Notes under the pieces: generated by a model | The model's input: only the letters and a program-made list of their open reading frames with translations | Told to the model about the DNA's origin: nothing | The model's database searches: none | Translations under genes and position numbers: made by a program | In this document: positions 50,403-62,400 of the stretch, one piece after another | Layout: each line of letters starts with the position of its first letter | Numbering within the stretch: position 1 is the first letter of the stretch | NCBI GenBank assembly: GCA_023091665.1 | Contig: JALJCQ010000018.1 | Location: forward strand, 620,001 to 684,000 | Source: Pythium myriotylum | Lineage: Eukaryota > Oomycota > Peronosporomycetes > Pythiales > Pythiaceae | Direction: 5' to 3' | Length of the DNA stretch: 64,000 nucleotides

Positions 50403-53400
50403 TCACACGACCTCGAGCAGCAGCGCGACGCCCGCGAGCACCCACTTGGCCGCCGCGTGCTTGGTGCGAAGCTGCGCGTGGAAGACGAGCGTCGGCCCGC
50501 GCTGCTGCGTGCGGTACACGGGGCACTCGTAGACGCCGGCGCCCGAGGCCTCCTTGCGCGCGGCCAGCACGGCGCGCACGTTCATCACGGGCATGAGCAC
50601 GTACATCTCCTTGGGCTGGCTGCTCTCGAGCAGGCCGTTGGCCACGTCCCAGCGCGCGCCTTCGAGCGCGAGCCCGTGCACGAACTGGCCGTCGCGCGAC
50701 GGCGCGTCGATGGCCTCGAGCTGCCGCTTGGTCACGTCCGTCGCGAGGCTCAGCTTGTCGAGCTCGAGCGCGTTCTTGCGCGCCGCCGTCTGCAGCACGG
50801 CCGTGAGGAAGCTCTGCGGGTTGAAGAGCCCCGGGAGCCAGAGCACCGTGGGCAGCTCGGGCGCCTGCTGGCTCCACTCCTGGAGCTGCGCGATGCGCTG
50901 CTGCAGGTTGGCGAGCCACGGCGCGAGCGAGCGGCGCGACGGGAACGCCGCGGCCTCCCACTGCGCCGGGATCTTCTCGAGGTAGAGGCACTCCTGGAGC
51001 GTCTCCATGCTCTCGGTCAGCGTCACGTCGCCGCGGAAGCCCATCTCGAGCTCGAGCAGCGAGCGCGTCATGCAGTCGAGCAGCCCGTTGAGCCGCTCGC
51101 ACTCCTGGAGCAGCACGTTCTGGAACGGATCCATCTCTTCGAGCGCCGCGAGCGCACGCGACGAGCCGGCCGACGCGTCCACCGACTTGAAGAAGAGCTC
51201 GTGGACGTCGAAGCGGAACTCGCGGTAGTTCTCCAGGATGTCCTGGAGCACGCCCTCGGCCACCATCTGCACCGAGTCGGCCGAGTCCTTGCTCGCGCTG
51301 CCGGCGTCGCCCGACGCCGCGTCCTCGTCCTTCTTGGTCAGCAGAAGGATCGTGTGCATCACGCGGTCGCCGTGGGCCGTGCGGAAGGCCACTTCGGCGT
51401 TCGGGTGCAGGCCGAAGGCCGTCGGCGAGTCGCTCGCCAGTGCCGTCTCGACGTGGTCGAGCATGCGCTCGTATCCGGCCGAGAGCTTGGGCGCCAGGAA
51501 GTCGAACCGCCGGCCGGCGCCGCCGCCTCCTCCTCCTGCTGCTGCTGCTCCGTCGCCCTCACCACCTGCGTCACCGTCATCTCCTGCTCCTCCTCCAGTG
51601 CTCTTCCCTCCACGAGCCTCGTCGGCGTACGGCACCATCGAGAGCTCGTCCAGCAGCTCGTCGCGTAGGAAGAAGTGCAGGTACGTGGCGGCCACGAGCC
51701 GATCGCGCTCGTTCACGATGTGGCCGCCGTACATGATCTCGCCGAAGAGATACCGCAGGTCGGCCCACGGCACGCGAGCCGGAGCGTTCACCTCCATGTA
51801 GTTGCGCAGCACCGTGCTGCTCGCGAGCAGATCGCTCGCGGCGAACGGGTAGACCATGTTGAAGCCCTGCGCGCCGAACTTCTTGCGCTCGAGCATGAGC
51901 GAGTGGAAGTAGCACATCGTGAAGAGGATGATCCGCGTGCGCGGCTCGAGGTCGTCCACTTCCTGCTTGGCGAAGCACGAGAACGCTCGCTTGACGTTGG
52001 CCTTGAGCCCCGTCGGCGGCTCGTTCGTGAGCTTGATGGACCGCTCGAGCACGCCGATGGGGATGCCTGTCGATGGGTCGCTCGTGATGAAGAGCCGGAA
52101 GTTGGGGTGGAGGCTCCCGGCGTTCGCGACGATCGAGCCTCGCGCACGGCTCGCCTGCGACTCGGCCACATTCGCCGCGAGCGACGCGTAGGACGCCGTC
52201 TTGCTCGCCTTGGCGAGCTGCTCCAGCCACTTGTCGAGCTCGAGCAGCCACTTGGGCATGAGGTGGACGTTGTTGAGGATGATCCAGTGGCCGTTCTCGG
52301 TCGAGAGCTGCAGCTTCTGCATGGCGATCGACTCTTGGCCTTGGCCGAGCGCGATGTTGTGGTAGTCGACACCTTTGATGCGCTCGTTTTCCTGGACTGC
52401 GAGCTTGTCGAGATCTGCGACGACGTCTGTGCCGGGCGAGAGAATGAAGAACAGCGGCGTCGACGGCGTGCTCTCTTGGAATGCGCTTTGCAGCACTGCG
52501 TAACTGTTGAGCTTTGAGTCGCACGACAGGTAGTGGTAGCCGTTCGGAAGCGTCGAGCCGACGAACGCGCTGATGGCCTGCGTGAGGCGATCGGGCCGCA
52601 TGCAGCGAACGACTAGGAGTTTGAGGAACGGCGCTGTCTTGTCGAGGTCGCGCCAGTCGAGAGGAAGCTTCTCTATCTCGGGGCAAGTCGAGTTGTACCA
52701 TTCGCGGAAGCGAGCCTCGGACTCTTCGAGATCGGCGACAAACCTCTCAAACGGCTCAAGCGTGATGAGAGCCTGCAGTGACTGCCATTGCGTCTCACTG
52801 AGCCACGAGATCGAGTTCTCGGGACCGACAGCCTTCGGGCCTTGAAGAAGAAAGCGTGCGTACTCTTCAGAGTAGCCGCTCGCGGATCCGATGGACCCTC
52901 GACGAAGCAGCAGCAGAACCACTTGAGTGAGAAAGATGAGCTTGTGCTCTTCGAAGAGTCCTCTGGACACCATGACGTAAAGCGTCCATCGAAGTGCCTC
53001 CTTCAGCAGCGGGACTCGTTCAAAGGCCGCGGAGTACGCAGACGAAGAGAGGAATGCGCCAGACGTATCGCTTGGACTGGGCTGGACACTGTCGGAAACT
53101 TGGCGTGGGACTTTGTCCATGGCGACGTAGAAGAACGTCATGAATGACTCCAGAGAGTAGCGGTACATGTGGTTAACCTTGCACAACTGACTCATGAGGA
53201 AGTACAGCATGCTTGCCTCACTCGCAACAGGGCGGTAGACCTCACGAGCAAGATTGATCTCTTTCTCCGCCTCTTTTCCCTGGATCAAGGCCAATGCAAC
53301 TTCGTTTGCGGTCTGCTTGGTCTTCTCAAGACCCTCGATAAGCGGGACGTCAGACAAGATATCCTCCGGAGCGTTAGACAACCTCTCCAAAAGCTGGTTC

Positions 53401-56400
53401 TCGAGCTGAAGCAGCTGGATCTGGTAGCCGTTGAACTCTTGCTGAAGTCGCTGCTTGTGCTTCTCCAGTGAAGGCTGCTCGAGGTTCACTACATTTGCGA
53501 GCACCTGGTCTTCGAGCCCTTTTTCGGTAACACTGAAATCGATCAAAGTGCAGTACGCGAGGATCTCGGGCCGATAGTGTGGGTTCGGGAGCTTGGTATG
53601 AAGGAAAAGTCGAAAGCGGGGATCAAACTCGATCTCTTCCGCGGCGAAATAGAGAAACCAGTTCCTTCCTTTGCGGTAAATCTGCCTCATGATGACAGGC
53701 TCGAGCGTTGCGTCCAGAGTTTCGCCGAGGTTTTCCATAATCACTTTCTGTCCGGCTGAGATCGCCCCCTTGAGCGTCTTGATCCAGAACTTCTGGGAAG
53801 TGTGAAGAATGACCAGCGGCGAGTCAGCTGCGGGACTGTCTTGCGTCAATTCGGTTCTTACGGTTCCGCTCTTTTCCAAAGAGGGCAGGGTGGGTGATGT
53901 AATTCCACTAGCGACGCTCACACTCTTCCGCTTGATCATCTGGGGCCTTTTACCCCCACTCGGTTGTGGTGGGGTCGTTTCGGGTGCTTCATGTTGGGCA
54001 CTCGGATCGCTGGCACTTGTTGAAACCGGCTTACGCGTCAGGGTGTCCGAGAGATGTTGCGGCGTGACTTCTCTACCTGCGATCCGCGGGGTTTGAGCTG
54101 GGTTGAAGTCGCGAGAGCGCAGCCACATCAATCCCTGCAGCTGAGGATCCACGAGAAGGGGCCACCTTTCGCACGATGTTATGATGCATCCGTTCTCTAT
54201 CGAAATGCGATCAGCAGGAAGACCTTCGTTCATCCATTGGGCGATGTCGCTCCCGTCAGACAGCATTTCCACGGGATCTACTCCACTTGACAAGACCTGA
54301 GTACCTCCCCCAGGCTCCGAATCATCGCAATCAGCACTGCCGTTGTCAAGGCTTCCTCGAGATGAGCCTTGTCGCGTAAGTTCGTGACTGTTTACGCCTG
54401 TTCCTCCGATTCCGTCCAAAGGACTTTGACTTCCGCTTCCTCTTCCAGCGAGATTCCCACCGCTTATCGATATAGGAATTTCTCGGGTCACGATGTCTGG
54501 TAGCCACGTCATTTTCCAAAGCTGAGCTCTGAAACTTGCGTTAAATGCCCCGACGTAGCTCACAAAACCCGCTGCAAGTAAGGTATCGCCGATTAGAGCC
54601 GTCTCGCCTGTCTTCAATGCATCGATCTCACGACTCCATCGCTCGTTTTCCGATGCAAGCCCATTGACGAGTCGCTCAGCGAGTGACAGCCTCTCCTGAC
54701 AGACGTGGGCCTCAGCTTCCACCTTCGCTTTCTCGTTTGTTGCCTCACGGAAGGAGAGTTGCAACGTGTTAAGCTGTGCCTCAACCTCAGCAACAAGTTT
54801 CTGGACAGTCTCAAGTTCTGCGTCTGCGTCTGCCTTGGCACGCTTGGCCTGCTCAAGGGTATCCATAAGGGGCTTGACGCGGACATAGACGTGGTGGAAG
54901 GCGACAATGTTGATTACCCACACACAGAGATTGGCGGCAGCAACCGATTTAGCCTTCATTTTCTCGTAGTTGAAGTTTGGATCTTCGAGGATAGGCTCGA
55001 CCCGTGCAACAATGTCTGCTGGTATGTTCTCTTTGTCAAACTGCTCCAGTGATTGCTTGAATGCATCGACCTTGGCCATCATTTTCTTGGCGTTATCCCA
55101 CGTGAAGTTTGACTTCTCGTTTTTGACTAGCATGAGAACGGCCGCAGTGACCTTGTCAACTCCGGGAGGCGCTTTACCCATTGATTTCAGCTCGGTTAGT
55201 GATGCTTTATTGAGACAGTTGACCGCTTGTTGGGCGGCATCCAAGACAGGCTTAGCGATAGCGAGCTCAACTGCAGCCTGGGCCTCAATGTTCGATGCAA
55301 CCTCTGCCGCCTTTGCAGCCTTCGCACGCTCTTCGTCAGCCCGTTTCTGCTTCACTTCGGCGTCCCCACGTTGCTTTCCCATCTGTTCCAGGAGCGTGTC
55401 AGTCGCTTTCTTGCGCTCGTCAACTTTCTTCAGTGTCTTCTTCAGCTCAGTTTGAAGCTCTGCCACATCGAAAGCGGTCTTTTTTAAGGTCGCAAGCCCC
55501 ACGTCAAGTCGTTTGATTTTGAGTTGCTGGGCGTGGCGTTTTGCCTGAAGCAAAGACTTATAGAAGCGGATGAGTTCCAAGAAGCTAGTTGGGGTGACAT
55601 AGTTGTAGCGGCCATATTGCTTCTCGTATGCCACACTGGCGGTGGTGACCGATAAATGCATCTCAGCCATGTTATGACACACGTTCTCCTGGATTGCCGA
55701 ACTTGCGAGTTCAACCTCTCTCAAGAACTGCATTGACACGTCCACTAGAGCTTCGCGCGGCCACGGATAAAACCAATCCATCGAACAGTTCCCGCTCACG
55801 AGAGAAGGAAACATGCGGCAGCGAATGCGTAGATCGTTGCCAACTGGAGAACATGCCAGGAGTAAATGAAGGTTCGCGCGCACGCGATCAAAGAAAAATG
55901 TTTGCAAGTGTTCTTTCGTGTCTGGGATGCCGCGGGCTTTGGCATCAACGCGCAGGCTTGAGAGCATAGCATCCATTTCCTCTGGTGAAAACAAGTCTGG
56001 AATTTCGCAGGTTGTCATCATGTCATTGACATAGATCAAGAACCTTTCATCGACATTCAAGTGGGAGTCAGTGAGCATAAGGACAAGCGGCTTTGCTGGG
56101 CGTACGCCAGCCTTGCGGTAAAGCTCCTTGAGGTCTTCCTTGAGTTCGCTTATACCATAGCTAGGAGTTGCACTGAGTGATAGCGAGTGCATTGTGTAAC
56201 CGCAAATAAAGGAGGAAAGCTTGGAGAGGGACTGCTTGCCGGAGCCTCCCACACCTATCAGTAACCCATGGCCATGAGGGTGAAGTAAGATGCGAACAAT
56301 CCGAGTGATATGCTCCAACGCTTGGTCGAATAGAACGAGATTCATGACGGGGTGCGTCTCGTTGTAGGCTTTGAGCTTTTGCTCGATTGCTGCCGTCAGC

Positions 56401-59400
56401 TGGGGCTTATCGGCTACTGGAATGTAATTGATCGCGGAAGATCCACCCATTGTTCCATCCTCACTCGCACCTGAAGCCGCCACTATCGCACTCGAGTTGC
56501 TGCCAACAAAGCTTGCGCACACCAGTGGAGAGGCGAACACATCCGTCGGGTCGTCCTCTAGATATTTTTTGGTTTGCTCGAGAGCCATTTCAGTGAACCT
56601 TTGCACTTCACTAGTACTTGCCATTCGATCGCTAAAGACACGGTAGCATTCATGGAGCCACAATCGAGAAAGCTTTATCGTACTGGTCATGTAGATATCT
56701 GGGCGTGCGAGCGAGAGGCCTTGAAAAATAGCGCTGAGTTCTCGCAGGCTGAATACATAGTGGAACTTCGTGGCAGTAGGAAGAAAATTGCTGCGGACTT
56801 CAGTGTACAGATCAATAGTTGCTGCCACTAGAGATGGCCCAAGCTTCTTCAGCTTTTCTGAGAAATTCTGGAGATGCTGGCTCAAAAGCGTGGTGTAAAT
56901 TGCGGTAAGATCAACTTTGCCAGGCATCAACATGGCGAATGTCGCAAAATGCCGTTGGAATCTAGGGTTGATTGTGAAAGATCCTGCCTTGTGATTCATG
57001 CTAGCAACTAACTGGACGTCCTGAATCGTCTTCTTGAGGGAGAGATCTTGGCGATCATACCACGCTCCGTAATCCATATATTGACGCAACAAAGCGATCG
57101 GTGTTTGAGTCCCGTACGACTCGACAAAAGGCATATTCAGGTCGTCCAGAAAGTAGACGAGTTTGCGATTTTGCAAAGGACCATATACGCGACCGGAGCG
57201 CTTCTCCACGTACTTCTCCAACCGAAACTGTAGCTGTTTGGCGTCCATGAAGTAGTGCATCATTACATGCGCGTGCTGGAGGTCGTCACTATCGAGATTC
57301 TTCAAATGCTCGTTCATGAGCGCTGTCTTACCCGTGCCTGACCCACCGACAAGCAATACAGGACACGACCGAGTAATCAACAGCTCGAGCAATGAATGAA
57401 TCCGAGTCGAATCGACAGTAGGAACGATGAACTGACTGAAAGGAACGTCGCCCAGTCCACTGCTTGTGAATGCCGGAACACGGTTGCTCCACGGAACAAA
57501 TTCATTACGTGAGACATCGTAACAAACGTCGAAGACACTCAAGTTATGCAGCGACGCTGATGAGCTCGACTGGCCTGAGGTTGGTCCAGCAGGTGCGGGG
57601 TTGACACCAGCATTCCCGTTTTCATTGTTCTTGAACTTTGCGATTGACTTGAAATGAGCCGAAAAGACCTTCCTTTGGTCGACACTGCTCCCATTGCTAC
57701 TACCAGGAATGCCACCACCCGATGTTTTCTCGTTATCGAGAGCACCTCCAAATGCCCACATGGCGCAATACATGAACGCATTCTCGAGAATTTCAGGTGT
57801 TTTCTCGTTATCACTCAGGGATGCAATCATGCCGTCCAGTAACTGGCACAAGGTTGATACTATAGCGATTGGCGGAAGCGGAACAATTGGGCTCAGTTTG
57901 TGCTCTCGCATCATGCCGAAGAGAGCATCGACATACTTCAGAAAGAGAGAAGCTAGGACAGATTTTTCGGCCTCCTTCCCACCTCGTCTTGCAATCCATG
58001 ACTCAGCAAACGGGTGCCAACCGATATCGTTCTCACTTACGTAAATAATTCCGGCTCGTGAAACGGTAGCAGGCGTCGCGTTTTGCAACGAGTGAACCTC
58101 GAACACCATCCGCATTGACTTGGTCAGCGGAATACGTTCGTTCGACACAAGCGTGAGCATTTTGTTGTCGTCCATCACCGTGTTCATCGACTCTATCCAG
58201 ACGGCATCGATATCTCCATCCAAAACGACCCATTTATACTTCTGGGAGTTGTTGAATGGTGCGACATCTTTGGCCATGTTGCGCATGACACATGAGAGAG
58301 CGCCATCCTTCCAGTCGTTTTCCAACGTCATGTACCCATACAGCTCATCTGCTGTAATCGACTTTGGATTCACCGTCTCAAAAACAGTTGAAGGTTTTGC
58401 AAGGCCATGGTTCTGGCAGGCAGCAAGGGTTGTCCAGATTGTGGTTTTCCCACACCCAGCTGGCCCGATGAGCATTACGCTGTGTCGCACGCGAAGAACG
58501 TCTTCGTATTCCAACACCTTCTTTATGAATCCCTCCTCTGGCTGAAGCTGTTGAGCGGCACAAACAGATAAGCAAGATTGACGGAGCAATTCGTTCTCCA
58601 TCCCGGGCAGGCTTTGACCAGGGAATAAGTCGTTCAGGAGTCCAAGGAAAACCGGATAGTCTGCTGGGAGAAGGCGGGGTGTGTTGAAGTCTCTTAAGAC
58701 CTGCATGAGTACCTTTTCTTCACTCGCATTAGCTCCTCCAGCACGGCGTAACAAAGACCCAGCCACGAGCAAGACTGACTTCACTGCACGCAAACCCCAG
58801 TCGTAGTGCTTTTGCTTCGAGAGTAGCTCACTGCTGAGATCATATAGGGTGACAAACTTGACTGATAATACTCGAGCCTTCAGGAAGCCTTCAGCCATGA
58901 GCATGTTCTCGCAGATTGGCTGCAAGTCCGGTTTTATCATTGCGCATGACCGGAACAGCGCCTTTAAGTTCTCTGGAAGCTCTGCTCGACCTGCATACCC
59001 AGGATTCATTGTGATAAACATTCCAACGGTTGGGACAAGCGAAATCGTTTTGCCGAAGAAATCGCACGAACCAACAATGGGAAGAGAAGATTGTGCTTGT
59101 GCTTGGGCAAGCGCAGCAGATGCACCTCCACTACCGGAATCAGCACCGTTAGCGTCGCTGCTTCCGCCACTGCTGCAAGCAGATACAACACGATGCATCG
59201 TCGCTGCGAGTGGGAGTAACGAGTCAAGAACAGTCTTGACCTGCGTCGCGACGACCGAGAGCACTTCCACTGAGATTCGGTTGAACTCATCGAAACAACC
59301 CCATGCTCCAGTCTGGGCAAGGCCTTTGAACACGTCAGCCATAGTCTTGTAGTTCATCTGATCGCTACAGTTGAAAACGTAACACTGTAGACCCAGTCCA

Positions 59401-62400
59401 CGAGCCAAGTCTTTCGTAGTCTCCGTCTTCCCGGTTCCGGCGGGTCCTGCGGGAGCGCCACCAAGACACAAACGAAGAGCTGTTGTCAATGTGACATAAC
59501 ATCTGTCCGTTAGAGGAGTGATCACCAGGCGCCCGCAGTTACCTGTGTATTCGTAGCTGTAGAAGGACCGAAAGTCGCAGATTTTTATCACGACATCCAT
59601 CTTCTTTTTTGCTCCTTCAACTTGATTGCCAGCATTTGGGAGATAGTAGCGTAGCAGGGACTGCCAGGGAAAATCCAGTGCACTGCTTACTTTCTTGGTA
59701 ATGAGAGACTGCACAACATCACGGGCGTGAACATCGATCGTGATGAGCGTGATGACTTTAGCCCGATCAAGAAGTGATATCGAACTGCTCTGAACTAATT
59801 TTATCAGCTCTTCGAGACGAACTGTCGAGACGTCGACATACTTCTTCAGCGCGTCTTCGGTACCGTTCTCCAACTCTTCAAGGGCAGCTTCAACTTCTTC
59901 CGTCCACACAAGTTGGGTTCCCAGCAGTGACACTTGAGCCGGGTATTCGAATACCCAAGCATGCCGGGCTTGCTCTACTCCCCATAACGCGCTAGCTTCG
60001 AGGGCAATCGAGAGCGACCCTCGAAGCGTGTCTTGCATGATATGGACGAGATCATTAAACCAGTGTTCAACAGCTCCGTGGATAAGATGCGAGTCTGGAA
60101 AGCGAACGACTTCGCCCTCTTTTGAAGTCATCGACATCGCGAGATATCGCTGCTCAACTGGTTGTTGAATCACATTACTTACCTTCCTTTTCAGTGTTGA
60201 ATCTGTGCTTGCAGTTGAAGCTGCGATCGGCTCGAACTCAAATTGCTGAATGCCATCAAAACAGTTCCCAAAGTGAGGCTGTAACTTGGGAGGGACATTC
60301 CCGTTTGATAGAATCTCCAACAACGACGCATTCGAGACGAAGTAGAATCGAGGAAACACATCCTTCTTGCCATCTAAGTACTGGTTGAGTGCTTTTTGAC
60401 ATATCTCCAGCTCTCCATGAAGCTCCTTTAAGAGTTGCTCTCGACCCTCTCGATGGCAACAAGCAACAAGGACCTGAGGGAACATAAACGCGTCGTTGAA
60501 TAGCTCTTTGATCTCCTCGTCGACGTGCTGGAAACGCTTGAACTCTTGAGGGAGCTGACTCTGTATATCTCCAGCTGAACTTAAGAAGATAGACTCAAGC
60601 GAGCACCATTGCCTTTGCAGAGAAATCCACAACTTGAGGATCACGTCAACGTTACCTAGACGCAATTGCCACTCAAACACCTTATCTTTGAAGTAAGCGA
60701 CAAACTTTCCCATCGATGCCATCGCCTGGAGCTGCAGCTGGTGGTCCTCAAGACATTCGATAATTGTGTTGGGCGACTTGAGTATAAGGAGATTACCGCT
60801 ACCTTCATTTGGAGTAGCAGTGCCATCTTCGTCATCTTCATCATCGTCACCATTTTGCTTTGGCATCGTCGAGATGTCGCTTGAGCGACTGCCCGGTGCA
60901 GACGCTGCAGTCGTTTTGTATGGAATAAACTCGAGAGTAAAGGCGTTCCAGGCGTTTTCAATAGCCACGAGTTGTTGTTCAATTTTGAACTCCCGGCTGG
61001 CGACCTCGACGAGCTCATTGACTTCATTGACAAACCGATGAAGTTCAAGTCGAAGAACTTCTTCAAATCGCAACTGTGTAGAACCAGCAACGTGGGTCGA
61101 AGTGTGCGGAGGGCCTGACACAGTCAATTCAAAATGCTTTCGGGTGTGAACCATTAAGCTCTTCCAATGTCGCTCCCGCATTACTGGGGACTTGAGATGC
61201 TTGACTAACGGTAACACAACCACCATTTGCTGGAGTTTCTGCTCAAGCAGCTGGTAAATCGGCCACTCTTTCACTCTGTGAAGGGTAAACTGTTTCGCCC
61301 GCAATCTCTCCAGATCGTCCGCTTGCACCATGAGTGCTTCTGTGTCCAAGTTATGCCAAAGCATTTGTTGCCATTGCGAATAAACGCCATCTTGGAGTGA
61401 CACAAAATCCCAGACCTGCTTAACAGTGACGAGGTCGTTTCTGAGCGCCACCAAGATATCGTTCTTACAAGGGGCGAGCTCGAACATATCCTCCAGCTCG
61501 ACCAGTCTAGAAGCTTCCTTCTCGGCACAGCTCAATTTGAAGTCGTACAGATCAAGTTGATCGTATGCTTCCACAATCGATGTTGCCGCGTTCGAAAACG
61601 GCGCTGAGTTATGCAACTCTGCCTTCAAAGTCATGACTTGCCGATGGAAATCGCTAATTTCGACACGAATGCTCTCGACCATTTGACTTTGAAGAGGGTG
61701 AATCTGCTCTTTCTTCTTGAAAGTTTTGTTAACCATGTTCTCCCAACGCATAGGCGCTTGCTCAAGGAATATCAGGACACTCTCTTTTCCGACATAGGAC
61801 ATGTCAAGAGCTATACCGTTCTGCTTGAGAACAGACACGATCTCTCTCAGAGGACCGAAGTTCACGAGCAGATCCTCACGCATCAGCCGTCGCACATCAC
61901 GAATATGTTGCATGCATACCATAAGTGCACTCTTTTCAGAATGACTGTCAAGCTTGTGGTCAGCATTGTTGTCTATCTCCTGATCCAGACCAGCGTTTAC
62001 TCGAGTCATGAATTGGTCGAGCCAGCCGAGCTGGTTAACAACACGGTCGTGCAGGTACTGAGTGAACATATAGATCCACTTCGTGACCCATGTTGACAGA
62101 GCTTGCTTGATGGGAAGAGAGTTCACACGCACAAACCCCACATCTTTCGCCGGTTTAGATTCGGAGATCTCATTCTGTAGTGCCAAGAAGAACTGAATTT
62201 TCTCCTCAAATTTCGACAAGATCAACAGCTCGGCAGGCATCGGAGGAAGCAAAGAGGTCACCACAGTGGAAGCCAGCACGCTGTTCTTTTTCGTGGTGCT
62301 TCCGCCTTTCGGAATAGTCGCTGCCACCATTTTGGCTGCCTGGACTGTCGGATATCTGTCTGCATACTTTACGTGATGGCTGGAAGAGTCGCCCCCGCTC

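Noticed and set aside
50388..51668. Long plus-strand frames (up to 426 codons) opposite the dynein 3' end
   Set aside because: Antisense shadows in very GC-rich coding sequence; Arg/Leu/Glu-rich without domains.
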